64,000 bases of DNA from Ignelater luminosus (GCA_011009095.1 VTPC01007149.1:1-64000); one strand, 5' to 3'; positions 48,155 to 61,977 are shown, counted from the first letter of the stretch. The notes: generated by a model not told the origin, from the sequence alone. Made by a program: numbers and translations.

Positions 48155-49815
48155 ACCAGATTAAACGAAATACTTAAAATCTTGTTGGTACGTCGAACTA
48201 CATTTTGATTACCCAATCGTACGCTTCAAAATTCTAAACTTATATAAATCGACTTTTCTGTAATTTGTGCATTATTTCTTTTATATCAACTCAATCTTGC
48301 AAAAGTATTCAGATTTCTCCAGTCGCCATACAACGGTCTCGACTATAATATAACGGTCAAACGAATATCTGCAAACGTAGCCGATGTTTGATGGTTTGAT
48401 ATACTCAGCTTGTTGTCTGTTAATATGATAATCAATTCATCTAGTGCCACTTACACTTCTTCTTGGTCTCTGGTCTACTTCAAGATTACTGTCATTATTG
48501 CAAATGATAATAATTTCTTACTTCCTTTCAGAAAATTTGCAAACTGATCCCTCTGTTAATAGTTTAATTGGCCAGGTTTTTGGTGATTAGATTACTTAGA
48601 TTGTTTGCAAAGTACTTTTCACTTTTATTGGGCATTTCACTTTGCATTTGCACCTTTGCTACGTATCTGTGTAAGTATTTTCTAATAATTACATAATTAT
48701 AGCAGTTGTTTAAATCATAAATCTTCATTTGCAGCAATTCGGGTGTAGTTTCTTTAGTCTGGAACAATGCCCTTTGTTCTCTTAATAAGTTTGACAACCA
48801 ACAAGACAATTTAGGGAAAAAAGATAAACAATATAAAATTGTTGTTGATCATAAGTCCGTATTGATCTCTAATTTCGAACTTAATACTGAAATAGTCTAT
48901 TAGGGTTTTGGTATACAATAATAGCAATTATTTGTAAGTAATTACCTTAACTTTTATAGGAAATCCTAGAGAAAGGAGTGAACAGCTGCAGTTTGCATTG
49001 TCAGAACTAATGATAGATACCAGATTTGACGATTTTACAACTTTCTGCTGTTTCTGATGACCACCAGGTGTTTGCAATTGACTATATCACCTTATTGACA
49101 TGCCTTTCTGTGCAAGATATCGAGAAAAAATGAAGAGTGGCTTGGAAATCTTATCAGAGATAAGTGAAAATATTAAGTTACAATACAGTACAGAAAGCAA
49201 CCCAGAGCCAGTTCTAAAGAGTGCAGGCAAACTCTATAGTGATGAGATACTTACAGGCCTTGCAATACCCGTTTGGTTTTACTATGTTGAAAGTTAACAA
49301 AACGACCGCAACAAAGATATACTAGAGGTGGTAACAGACATCATATCTTTTTGGTTAGAAGTCAAGATTAAAAACCAAATAAATATACCATGTTCTAAAG
49401 AGTGAAGAAACTGAAAAATTAGTTACTCTAGAGATGCCAGCTAGTTTCGTGGTTTACAAGAATGACACGATCATAGCTGATGGTATAAAATAGTTCGGTG
49501 CAATACGAGACACTGGCAATTATATAGAACGATGGTGAACAGCTTTTAAAGCGATTATCTCTAGTATAATATCAAATAATATAACGCTGGTGAGTTAAGA
49601 GAGCTTGCTTACTATAACTTTTCATGATGGCACAAGCAGGAAAAATTGGAAACAGAGAAGCAAACAGGAATGCTAATAAGCAAATACACATAAAAAGGGA
49701 TCTACGAATGTAGCCCAGTACATGGCATCTTTCCGTACCCATAAATGGGATATAGAAATCAACATAGTAGATGCATCCAAACAATAGTTAATCATGAGAC
49801 CTAAAATGCAAATGC
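48155..49815. other. Unassigned DNA with several short coding-like frames
   Basis: Between 48962 and 49500 several short stretches read like protein but in different frames with stops between. Examples are ERSEQLQFALSELMIDTRFD near 48975, VSDDHQVFAIDYITLLTCL near 49055, the frame 49100-49297 and MPASFVVYKNDTIIADGIK near 49436. They could be remains of a decayed gene or mobile element, but no family is recognised. Confidence 0.22.
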
Positions 49816-49818
49816 GAG

Positions 49819-50205
49819 GTGGAAGCAGGTTTTGTGGTTTACCCATGTATGGTTCCCCAGAAAATTAGGACCAAGGAACGTTTTAGAGATTTCTGCCAAC
49901 AACAACTTTTAATAATGTTTTCGCAAGTTGGAGTTTGTTATTCCTCTTGTGAGTTAACTTTCCATATCTTGTTTCTTGGTAATCTCGGGACCTCTTTTGG
50001 AATACTTCACATTTCCCAGGAGAGCACTTCTCACAGTCTGAGGTCACAAGATTATAATTCGTTTTCTTGGTTTTATTGTGTGACTAAATATTTAATTATA
50101 GGAACTCAAAGATATGAAACCACAACTTTTGAAATATCTGCTATGTTTCTACCAGGTGCTGCTTATATGCAGAGTTTTATTCCTAAGAATCTTTATAACA
50201 ACTAA
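49819..50205 (+). other. 128-codon open frame, unrecognised
   Basis: This is one of the longest uninterrupted frames in the window outside transposon remnants. It opens with GTG and ends at TAA after KNLYNN. It is Cys-, Phe- and Ser-rich. The segment FEISAMFLPGAAYM near residues 102-115 is hydrophobic and faintly recalls a transporter helix, which is not enough to assign. No upstream Met, promoter or splice sites support it, and a chance frame remains likely. Confidence 0.18.
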
Positions 50206-50209
50206 ACTT

Positions 50210-51585
50210 CTATTAGTAATGAATTATTCAATCTTGAAAGGCTAGAATAACTTCAGATCAGTTAAATCGCTTAAATTGATGAAATAAAATTCTTAAAATA
50301 CAAAATTGTCAAATTTCCATTTACTTAAAACATTTACGAAAAAGAGATCGTTTGTGGGCCAAATTTAAATTCCTAGATTTATATTAAATCCTTTTAAACC
50401 ATTCAATTCCATATTTTATACTTTAGAGGAACGAGATTTCAGCATTAACATTATTCCCTTAGAAAACGTTTTCTAACCGATACTGCATGGGAAAATACCA
50501 GACCTAGTAGAAGTAGTTTCTGTTTCCTTTTTTAATTCCAAACTTTAGAAAACAAGTTTGTAGTGCACTTCGACTACATAATGTGATTCCGCAAAGAATA
50601 ATAAATTTCAAACTGAAACGAGACTTTAGTTCTATTTTCTCAACCAATGAGATTTGTAAATAAAACAAATCGTTCTAAAGATTTATTTTCTTGAATTATC
50701 AATTGAGTGTATTTCAAGAGGGTCGAATTAATCAAGGATATAAAGCAACAGGCTGCAAAGTATATACAAGGTAGGTCTTGTTAACAAATTTAAAATAGAA
50801 TTGAGAACAGTCACCAAATATGAGAGAAAAAAAGAAAAAAGCATGAAATTTATTGCGCTGTCGCTTCAATTGTTTCAGAATCGAGATTGGACTGTGGTAG
50901 TTCAAATCTTTATATAGCGAAACATTTTGTATTCGTATGGCTGGTTAGCTATTCATTCAAATGGATGTATTATTTCAGACATTGCGTTTTCAACCGGTAA
51001 CCTGAATATTCTTCCTCCATACCCTTACCATCTAAATCCTACAATTTGAAGCTATAAAGTTTAGATGAGACGCCATAAATGAAAATTATTATTGAATATG
51101 CGTGAGCACTAAAACCTAACAGTTATTGACTAAATGGTGAGCAGATTTATATTATTAAAATCCGTATATTCGAAAAATCTACCACAAAAAACCCTGATGT
51201 AAAATTTACTTTAGGACCCTTTCATTTCTACGAGGATGTGTCAAATTTTACGCTATTCTATTGAGTTAGTGTTAAAACTGCCCTTTTTTCATTCTCTTTC
51301 GTCGTCTTCTGCATGGATTAAGCTTCATTGTCCCGTTACGCCAACAACAAAATCACAAAATGTGGTTATTCTATCTACTTCCAGAATATCCAGCATCTCT
51401 TCCAACCCGAAGGCAATAGATAGCTCAATATTTGCTTGGTATTTTAACAGAGATCCGACCGTTGATACACATGGTTCTTTTTCTTATCTTGTACTTTAAA
51501 TTATAAATCGTTTTCTTTAACATATGTCACGGCAGTTTACTTTTTTCCACATGATTGATGGTAGGAAATCTTTAACAATTAAAAA
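50210..51585. other. A+T-rich DNA, no supportable gene
   Basis: The frame 51236-51499 (+) is Ser-rich and has no recognisable domain. Nothing else was found. Confidence 0.45.
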
Positions 51586-51589
51586 GGCA

Positions 51590-51840
51590 TTACGTTACAT
51601 CGACGTGATTGGCCAGGAAGAACAAGAAAATGTCACGTCAGCGAGCCGATGAATGAGTTTCCTCATTCACCAAATCTCTGTCTTAAGAAAAGACAAGAAA
51701 GCAGTGGTGAAACAGCACTCTCACTTAATAATTTATCTTGGCGTCTTTTGAGATCAATACTTTTTTATGCGTTAGCAACGCACGAACTGTGCCCACAAAC
51801 ACGTACCAGACTTGTCAGGTAAAAATATTGTCTGAATTTT
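51590..51840 (+). promoter_or_regulatory. Promoter-like or untranslated-exon-like patch
   Basis: A C+G-richer patch contains an inverted CCAAT box (GATTGGCC at about 51607), GTCACGTCAGCG near 51632 resembling a CRE/bZIP site, and no long frame. It ends in a donor-like TCAGGTAAAAATA at about 51818-51828. The arrangement would suit a TATA-less promoter with a non-coding first exon on the plus strand, but no downstream exon has been identified. Confidence 0.27.
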
Positions 51841-51844
51841 ATCT

Positions 51845-53595
51845 TAAATATATTTTCATGAAAAATAAATGTCCTTGCAAGAAAAAAATTTTCACTTCGC
51901 TACACAACACATATTAAAATAAAAAACAAACTCACACTCGAATCAAATATTATCTTAGGCTGTGGAAATATTTACGCAGTCCTTACGAATGAATGGTTCA
52001 ACTCGTCACTGATTAGAAGGACCAAACAAACGACACTTATTTCTACTATTGAATATTAAAAAGGAGTTCTGGAAACTCATTATTTTTCTTTTTCGAATTG
52101 CCTCTTGACGTCTTCATATCAAAAATTACTTGGAAATGGGGCAACCCCTCCTTTACAAGGGAAACTCAGACAAATATTTGCTGAAGGCCTAATACGGTGA
52201 CGTATATTTATTTAACCTCCAGGTTTCTATTATGCCACGAAAAAAGTAGCAAGGTACAAATACAAATTTACCTTTTTCCTAATTTATTTTCTACACTACT
52301 ATGTTTGATCCTAACGTCAAATGTTAATTTCTCTAGAGACGTTGGACAACAAAAACGCCTAAAGGCCAAAGAAATTAAAAGTAAAAATTGTTTGTCTTAG
52401 AATGTTTTCTCCTTGATGCGCCACATTTTAAAATGAATTTTAAATAAAATTCTGAAGCAATTTTTAAATGTAGCAAAATAAATAAAGTTATTGAACATTT
52501 GCAAATCCAAACCTTTGCTACATTAATCTTAATCGTCGCTCTTGAATAAATGATCAGTGCACGAAATGAATATTTTGCCATTTCTACATGGGGTCTTGTA
52601 CGGCTGTAGACGTGAATCTACATAATAACTATTTTGAATTGGTAAATTCTAGACCATTAAGCAAATGCCGCAGCTGATTATCGTCTTTTATCGTCTTGAG
52701 AGATTGATCAATTAAAATCTGTCTGCTCCTTAGTAAACTCACGAAGCTAAAGGAATACCTGTTGCTAACCAAAGGACGAAAATAAATATTTCAAGATACA
52801 CTTATTTTAGATAAATGTATGTATTCTTAAATAAATGAAGCTTAATTATCAATAGGTATAAGACAATGTGAACATTTAAATTTAAATAAAACGCGTTTTA
52901 GTTCAGTGACCGTATACAAAAAACTGCAGGTAATAAAAAATCCTACATGGTGCAACTGAAGAGATATCGCAATTTCTCAAAGATCATATAAGTGAAAAGA
53001 GAGTAAATACGGATCAAGAAACTCACAACTAATATTTCATCTCTATTCCGGAAACCACCACACCGCGCCGCCGCCACGTCCTTCTGACTTTAAATGCATG
53101 TTTAAGCGATTAACATAATGGTGCTTTCACTTACGAAGTTTATACTAACTTGACTAACCTGAAATAGGTTCACTGGAGATTAACCAATTTTACTATGAAA
53201 CGAAAAATGTTAAACGCTTCTACTTTTGACGAGCGGATATTACGAGACACAAAAAAATCTGTGACACATCGAGCTTGAGGGTATACATGCAAGACAAACA
53301 GCTAATCAGGTTATACTAATTACAGATAATAATCTAAACTTCTAACAGCATTTTATCTAATATTTGCACTTTATATAACAAACAAAGCTTTTCTTTCCAG
53401 AAAAGAAACGTTCAACAATCACAAAATGCACATCAGGATCGAGAGAATAAGACTGGGATGCATTCAAAAACGCCAGAAGAAGTTTCAAGTAGCGTCTTCA
53501 TGAGAATAATCTTGTTAGTCTATACATTGTCACCGCCAGTAATTCTGGAGATCATGATGTAGTCACACAACATCTGATTAATGAATTCGTAGACA
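51845..53595. other. A+T-rich DNA with one short G+C-rich patch
   Basis: At 53048-53086 the sequence is strikingly C+G-rich (CACCGCGCCGCCGCCACGTC) against the background. No frame of note crosses it. Frames at 52197-52400 and 52375-52581 are unremarkable. Confidence 0.4.
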
Positions 53596-53599
53596 CAGC

Positions 53600-56500
53600 T
53601 TCAACGTCTATCTAATTATTCGTTTTGCTCCTTTTTTCGCAAAAATCTGATTTGAATACTCTTCTGGGGATTATGGAATTTCTTTCTTGTTTAAAAGATT
53701 TGTAAAATCTTTTTAAATAATATTGATTAGTTGGTTTTCACATTATACCTAATTTTTCTCCAATCCTATCCACATCCTTTTCTTCCAACTTTAGCTATGA
53801 ACTCTATTTCCTCAACTATTTTGCTTTATCTCAAACTGTGTTACTTACAATCTCATTCTCTTTTTCAACTGTGTAGAATCTTCTATCTTCTTTTTATGAT
53901 TTTCCTATTATGAAAACTTTACTTCTAGACTGTACAAATTCCTACTTGCATACCCTCGTGTAACTTTTCTTCTTTTTTATCCGCAAAAATTATGTTTACA
54001 TACCTTTCCACCTATTATAAAACGCTGTCCTGTAGCCACCATTCTTTTCTTCCTTGTCTAAAATGTGCAGAAACGTTTGGAAATTTTTTCTTTTTTTTCC
54101 TTCAAAAACATTGTTTGGATTCTCTTCTTAAAATTTCTCTTTTTTTGTTTGTCTAATCTTGAGAAATTCTTCTTTTCTTTTTCTTGAAAAACTTTTTATT
54201 GGATGCTATCATCCTGCTTTATCTCGTCTAGCTTTTGCAAGTTTCTGTCTATCTTTGCGTATCTTTTTCTTATCCTTTCCCACAGAAGTTATGTTTGAAT
54301 CTTCTTCGCGAATCATACAAATTCTATACAGTAGCTGCCACTTTCCGTTTTGCATGGTTTCGTTTGGGTTTGCACAATTCTTGTCTTATTTGTTGCAGAA
54401 ATACTATTCAAATCTTTTTTTAGGATTACGCAAATTCTGTGCGGTTGCCAGTGCTATTTTTCTGCTTATCTAGAATGTGCAGAATTCTCTTTGTATGGTC
54501 GTTGCATTGTGTAACTTTTTGCACGAATTATAAAGTATGTACGGTAGCTGACATTTTTCTGTTTTCTGTATGAGGTTTGAGGCTTTCAAGTCTTTCATTT
54601 TTTTACGTTTGTATTAGATCTCACTTAATTTTCTTGGTTTTTTTTTATATAAATTTATTTGGATCCTCTCTTCGATTATGTGAATTTTGTCCAGTAGCTA
54701 CCGTCCTTTTCTTTCTTACAAAAGATGTGAGAAATCTTTTTTTTCTGCATGTTTTTGGTTACCTTTGCTAAAGATGTGCGGAATATTCCGATTTTCAATG
54801 TTTTCGTCTGGCCTGATGTATTTATTGTTTTTCCCCCCATAAAGACTTTGTTTGAATTCTCTTCTGTGGATTTTGCAAAACATGTTCACTAGCTACCATT
54901 TTCTTTTTTATCTGAAGTGAGTATTTTTTAAGAAGCTGTCCTATTTGCATGTTTTTATTTGGTGTTCCTCAATTTTTCTTTACTTTTTTCTTGGATTCCT
55001 TTTTGCAAATTGCCCAGATGTTATCAGGTGCCTATTATACTTCTCTTTCCTGTGTGAGGTTTAGATAATCTCTACCTATTTGCATGTTTCTATCTGACCT
55101 CGCTTAATTTTTCTTTCTTCTTTGGTATAAATTTTGTTTTGAGCTTTTTCTGCGATTGTGTAAATCCTGTCTAGCAGCTATTCATCTTTATCTTTTTTTA
55201 AAAAATGTTCAAAATATTCTTTCTTATATTTTCTTCTGAACATATTTTTTTGGATTCTGTTTTAGGAATTGTGCAAATTGTATTCAGTATCCTCCTTCCT
55301 CTTCTAAGATGCATCAAATATTTTTAAAACTTCTGCCTTTTCGGATATTTTTGTCTGGCCTAGTGTATTTGTCGTTTTTCTATGGAAACTTTGTTTGGGT
55401 CTTTTTCGCGGATTTTTTAAATTGCCTGATAGTCATATTCCTTTCTTCTTGTCTAAGGTGTGCAGAATCTTCTTATGACTCTACCTTCTGTACTTGTTTA
55501 TGTCTGATTTCGTGCGCTTTTGTTTCTTGCAGTCTTTCTTTGAAGCTTCTTCTGTAGATTATCCAGATTTTGTCAACTACCTGCCACACGCATCTTTTAT
55601 GTATGGTTTACAGGATCTTTTTAAGATTTTGTTGCTCTGTATGTTTTTATCTGACTTCGCTTAATTGTTCTTCTCTTTTTTCTTCAACATAAATTTCATC
55701 TCCATCATTTTTATAAAATGTGTGCAGAATAGGTAGGTTATCGTTTGGTTTTGCAAAATTTTTTTATTTCTTCTTCCAGGCAAATTTTAATCAGATTCTC
55801 TTTCAGCAGTTATGCAAATTCTATTCGATATTATTATATGTATTATAATATTCTTAAGATTTGCTCCTGCTTGCATGTTTTTGTCTGGTCTTGCGCAATT
55901 TTTCTTTTCCTTTTTTATTCTAAAACACACTTCTTTTTGCATATTTTCATCTGACTTTTCTTAATTTTAATTTCTCCCTCTTCGACATAAATTTTGTTTG
56001 TCGATTCGTTTTGTAGCTATTATCCTTCTGTTTTTTGTCTAAAATGTGCAAAATGCTTTTTTTCTGCATATTTTCTTTTGGCTTTGAGGGATTTTCTCTT
56101 CTTTGTTTGAGTAAATTTTGATTTGGATTGTTGTTTTCCAAATTGTACAAATTCTGTTCAATACCTACTATCTTCCTCGCTTGTTTAACAAATGCGGAAT
56201 GTCTTTAAGACTTGTCTCTGTTTGCATGTTTTCAACTGGCCTGGGTGTTCGGTTTTTTCCGTAGAAACATCGTTTGGATTTTCTTTTGTGATTGTACTAA
56301 TTCTGTTTGGTGATTCTTTCTTATGAAAGTGTCAAGAATCTTTCTTTATGGCATGTCTTCAAGTGACCTTAATACATTTTTTCCTGCGTAGATTTTATTC
56401 AGATTCTCTTCCGCGGACTGTGCAAAATCTATGAGGTAGTTACCATCTTTCTCTTGCTTATATAAGATGCGTAAACTCTTCTTAAGTTTCGTCCCATTTT

Positions 56501-56700
56501 GAGTATTTTTGTCTGACCTCATACATTTGTCACTGTTTTCTCGAAGAAATTTTATTTCATTTCCCTCATTGCTTTCCCATCCTTTATTTTTTTCACCCAA
56601 GAATGAAGTTAAGATTCTTCTCTCTTTGCATGTTTTCGTCTGGTGTTCGCAATTTCTTAACTGCAGTAGCCGTAGTTTCATTTTTCAAGGTAGATAGTAT
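53600..56700 (+). repeat. Degenerate pyrimidine-rich tandem repeat
   Basis: At least 16 diverged copies of a T- and C-biased unit follow one another. The recurring words keep a fixed order: GTAGCTACCATC-like, GTCTAAAATGTGCAGAAT-like, TTTGCATGTTTTTGTCTG-like and TTTGTTTGGATTCTCTTCT-like. Clear anchors of the first word lie near 54031, 54331, 54542, 54695, 54889, 55170, 55428, 55573, 56013, 56155 and 56430. Spacing varies from about 100 to 190 bases, with many near 140-155. The open frames here (for example 54159-54473, 55309-55557, and minus-strand 56346-56681) come from the strand bias and should not be called genes. The left edge is gradual and the right edge is near 56700. Confidence 0.8.
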
Positions 56701-56704
56701 TTCA

Positions 56705-59700
56705 CGTTTTGTGAGTTGTAGCAGAAAATATGTTGAAAATTAGAAAATTAGATTATAGCAATTTTTACGTATACTGATACAGCATACTTTATCCACAAGA
56801 AGGGAAAGAAGTAAGAGCTATAATAACAAATTTTAAAGAACAGATATCAAAGTTCAGTTTTTATAAAAGTGAAACACCAAACGCTTCTTAGGTATATTAG
56901 TACCAGTTTCAGTCAAGAAGTTTATGAGCACTTTGCAAGAAACAATTAAATAATGCCCAAACAGCTAGATTTAGAACTCTGTAGTGCATATCGTTGAACT
57001 AAGAGTAAAGAAAATAATATATAAAAAGTGTCCCATTTTAATAAAAAGAGTTTTTGTATGAGACGCTCTGTATACCTGGAAATAATTTTAGAAAGTAGAT
57101 ATAATTGGTCTGTACAATTTTTCCGGTAATATTTTTTGATATTTCTACAAATAACGTATGTGACTAAGGACCAGAAAATGTTTCGAGGTGCAAGAGGCAC
57201 ATTATTTTCATTATGTGAGTAAACAAGAATTATCTTAACGTTTTTCAGGTAATTAATAATGGGTTGATAATTTTACAAACAAGAATTTACTTTTAGTTTA
57301 ATATCATTTTTATCATCTGACTATTAATAACACTTTTGAGAGCAAGAGAAAGTCTGGTAAAATTCTATTTTTATTTGATGTGGGTGCGCATAAATTTCTT
57401 CTTAAGGAATTAATAACAAAAGATTGTTGGTTTAAACCACACATAAATCATCAAGATTAACAAGGGTGGGTGAACCATTACAACGTAATTGCATTCGTTA
57501 TGTTAGGATTCGTGGTTTTACTATGCGTGTTTATATTCAAATTTGAATAATAATGAATATTGAGGGAACAAGAGCCAAAATGTTAAAAAAATGAAATAAT
57601 TATAATTGATGTTTTTATTTGTAAATTACTGTTATTAATGTTACTAAATACCTAATTATTTCATTATTATGAATTTGTATTACACTATCTTTGATCTGAG
57701 ATTTAATTAAATTTTATTAAAGAGAAATAAAAAAATGTATTAACAATTAACAATTAGAGACGTGTAGAGTTGATGTTAGTTGGTAAGGTTCATCTCTGAT
57801 CAAATCAAAAAAGTTAACTAACAACACTAATGTTAAAACTTCTACAATAATTAAAATATAATTTAATAGTTAACGGGCAGATGATCTTTTATGAGATTAT
57901 TGATGGAATTAACTATCACGTTCATAATTAGCAAAATTGCATTTTCTACATAATGCATAGGTGTGAAATTGTTAATGAATTTCTCATTACCTCTATAAGG
58001 CTTAATAACAATGTTGTTTAATATTTTAGGTGCTACAATAATATAATAGGAATTTAATTAACATCGTTGATTAATTTCACGCATCGTAATTAGTATCTAC
58101 TATCAGTAATCAATATATAACTGCACCATATGCTTTTGAATTACTATCTGAGGTATGCACCATTATTTAGAATTTAATTAGAAAAAGGAATTACGACGTT
58201 CCCAGACCTTTTTTCCTGAATTGGCATCAAATGATTACGAAAAAATGTTCAAATCAGATATACTTATAAAAAACATAAAAGAAATTACAGGATCACCCAA
58301 AGGCGAATTTTCCAGGATTACTTCTCTTTCACTGTCATTAGTCTTAAACAAAGTCAGTAAAGGCTGCTAATAAAACCCCAAAATGTTCCAAAAAATCTTT
58401 TAGCCCTTCTACACAAATAGCCTGTTAGTCGAAAGGTTGAACTAAATCTCCCTACTCTATATACCATACGAATCTAAACTAGTGACCATCCCATGAAGTT
58501 CGAGTTACACACATTCTAGTGAAACTATCAAAGCTTTTTACAGCTGTCATCTTTTTAATTGCAGAAATTGTTGGCTAGATGATTTAAAGGTAGAAATAGA
58601 AGATTCATGATTTAAAATTCATGTTGCACTGCCGATTCTTCAAAAAACTTAGTTCTGAAACTTAAATGAAACTTTTGCACCAGCCTTGTAGCTGTTCCTA
58701 AATCTGAGGACAGAAGATAATTCTTGTGACTTGCTTGACTTTAGAATCCTCTGGATTAAATCTTTACGTTGGACGGCTCACACAGATACGCAGCCCCATT
58801 TAAATTACTGGTTCTGAGCAATTTAAATCGTTTTAGATTATAATATACATTTAGGCATCTTATCTTGAAGAAATTACTTATCGTTGAATCCTTTTCTGAA
58901 GATTGTAGTTATGCAACTGCTTTCCTAACATTTATTATTTTTCCACATGTCAAAACTCTCTAGCATTCTACTGGATTTAGCATTTTGCTCCTACTGTCTG
59001 ATAAATCTTAGAATTGCAAGAAGTAACTTCTGTCAAATGTGTACAGCTTGTGAATAAATGAAATAGTATTTGGGCAAAGCAAACCAAAACATTAAAAATA
59101 CCATTCCATCGAGATAGTGTTTAAACTTTCCAAAAAATACCATCTACGTAATAAAACCGATCTAGTCGATCTGATAATCCAGAGAGAATATCGTGCAGAT
59201 CAGCAATGTGTAAGCTCAAGCTTAGCATCGTGATTGACTGGACGAATCCTTAAAGCATCTTCTCAAGAAGATTTAATTCTAGAACAGCCGGAAATCAAGC
59301 AAACTGATGTCAAGAAGACTTGTCACAACGAGATAGCAGCCTTCCATTTTATAGCCTGTAAACTGAGTAACAATTTTTAGACTTAGAAAAGCATATTTAC
59401 TACCAATTACAAGGTTAAGATTACCCGTGCATTTAAGAAGTGCTCCATCAATCTGAAACAGTGTCTACTGATCTCATTATCAGTATGTATGTTACAAGTT
59501 CTTTGTTTGAAGCTAATTGGATTTGGAAAATCATAAAATGTTTGAGAAAGAATAAATTTTTTTCTGTGACAGTGCACTTGAATTTTCCAACGCTATGTTA
59601 AATAAGTTTTCAGAGCGCTTACAACACCTGGTTACCATAGACAACGCGGAGAGCACTCAAATTCTTGGCTATCATATTATTATTCTCAATATGTTTTCGC

Positions 59701-61970
59701 TTTGGATTTAGTATTCTTGATAAACCAAGGATAGATTTCTAACCTATATTTCACAATAAAATTGAAATCTGAAATACTTCATACAATTTATTGCTCTATT
59801 ACAACAAAGAAAAGTAAAAATGTTCTTTTTTCTATTACTATTTGAATTTTTTAAAATATAGAGGAAAAATGTTTCGTCATAATTTAAAATTTATAGCCCT
59901 TTTTCCAAGTTTGTCCTGATTTTGCAATTTATGATAGCTGCTTTATGGTTCTTGAATAAAATGGAGTGAAAAGCTAAAAATAACAACGGAGTTATTTATT
60001 TTATTTATTTTCAATTGATTTTCTCATCTCGTGATGATGATTACGTCTGTCAGGGGATTTATATAAAGTCGCTTTCGATTTATGAAAACAATAATACTTA
60101 TCAAAACAGTAAACGAGAGAAAAAATGTGAAACACTAAAATTTATTTAAGGGAAACTAAAGCCCGACTAAATAAAAGCTGGCGAAAATAAAATATCGTCG
60201 TTTAAGCAAGAAAGCTAGAAGCTTGCTATCTAGAGAAAAACATAAGTGTGATTGCTCTAAGCTTTTTGCTTACAAACCAACATGAAAATAATTCCATATC
60301 AGCTCCCTGTCATACGTTAACACCACCACAATATAGTGCAGCTATTTATAAACATCGTTTACAATTTTCAAGCTAAAATTAACTGACACTTTTTCTCCAG
60401 ACTAGATTTTGTAAGATACTTTTTGTTTTTATTGTACAGTAAATTTACTGTCGAGATTATTAAATGTCATTGATATCAAAAGTTACTTTATTAAGATACG
60501 TTAATTAAAATTTTAAATCGTTGAATGAAGCTTTGAGGATTTATGTTTTATCGACACAGAAGATTGGGATCCTTGTTTTTGTCAACCCTTATTTTTAATA
60601 GAGTTTGTTCTCGCTTCCAGCGAGCAGCAAGTTCTTAAGAAAATAAACAAGATACAAGTTACTGTTATTAATATGACGGTTAGATTAATTTAAAGATGCA
60701 CTGACTATTCTTAACTTGTCCCATTATTGTTGTGGTACTGAATTACAGAAACTTCGTGAATAGTACTTTATTCCACTTTTTTAAATAACAAGGTTTCAAA
60801 AGAAGTTGAAGTTGCGGAAAAACGTTAACGATTCAGAGCAGAAAGATTTAATTTGTCACATACATACCAGGAATTCATTTTTCCAAAACTTACTTCTACT
60901 TCATTTTTAACTTTCTTTCCCCAGTACTTAACATTTTAAAATATTTTTATAAAAATACGCGTCTTGCTATCTGTCCTTTATTTATTATAGGTCATTGGGC
61001 GTAAGATACAGTGCTTAAATCAATTGAAACAATCTTACAGAATTTCATTTATGGAATTAGACAGGTTCTGTAGGCTTTTATTAAAACAAGAATGCGTTTC
61101 GAGAACACTTCAGAAGAATTTCACTAAATCCTACAATGAGACTGGTAGAGATAAAGCTACAAAGGAAATTGCATCATTCCATTAGCGTTTCAAGGTAAGG
61201 TCAAGGCCACTTAGCATTCCATTAATCAAAGACGGCACAAAATCGTGGTGGATAAGATACAAATTAAAAGATACAAATGTCTCTAATAGTATGCTTTAGA
61301 AATTTAAAACTAAATAAATAATAAATAAAACGCTTCAACAGTAACGACAGAGATTTGAAATTCAGGACTTATAATAATAAAAGTACACCTGCTCAGAGTT
61401 TAAAGAGGTAAGATAAATCGTAAACTTGAGATTTTTCAAGCGAAGTGTATTTAATTTGATTTGAAAAGATTTTAATGCTCGCTCAGTAAGTTTTCAAGAT
61501 ATCACTGCTTAAAACAGTAACCAAAACTGTTTAAAATTAATCTCTTAAAAATGCAAGTTTTAGAACATCCTAGTTTGAGAATAATTACATAAAAATGTTT
61601 TTTTATAGAAAATTGCATTTCAGGGAGTTATACACCTGCAGACCATTTCGCAGCTGCTCCCAACCATACAAATAATTCTATAATAATGTGACAGACCTAA
61701 CACCATTTTCCTTTAATAAGATACCCTGCAACGTTTATTATGTGTTAATATGTAGTCAGTCATTATTATTCTTTAACAATGTGCTTTGATTCAGTACGAT
61801 CTTACCAAGCCTTAATTAAAATTGACTAAGTGAGACTGCTCCGTAGGGTGATAACGCATTAATTAACTAAATTGTACACACTTTAAACAGAATCTACCTT
61901 CTTTTGCCTTTTTGTCAGACACTATAAACAAAGTGGTTGCTGAAGACCTACTAGTTTTCTTATGTTTTTT
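56705..61970. other. Mostly A+T-rich DNA; possible LINE trace
   Basis: At 57570-58150 TAATTA- and TTAAT-type homeodomain words are dense, in very A+T-rich DNA. At about 58738-58803 the plus strand reads DFRILWIKSLRWTAHTDT, similar to the FLG..LD..LRW..H segment after the RT domain of insect LINEs. The surrounding frames are broken and the other motifs are not visible. No other feature was found. Confidence 0.3.
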
Positions 61971-61977
61971 TTTTCAG

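Noticed and set aside
54159..54473. A cluster of plus-strand frames rich in Phe, Leu and Ser resembling membrane proteins
   Set aside because: They lie in the pyrimidine-biased tandem repeat, where few stops occur on the T/C strand. The hydrophobic look follows from T-rich codons.
56346..56681. A minus-strand 111-codon Lys/Glu-rich frame resembling a coiled coil
   Set aside because: It is the complement of the same pyrimidine-rich repeat. Purine-rich codons give Lys, Glu and Arg by composition alone.
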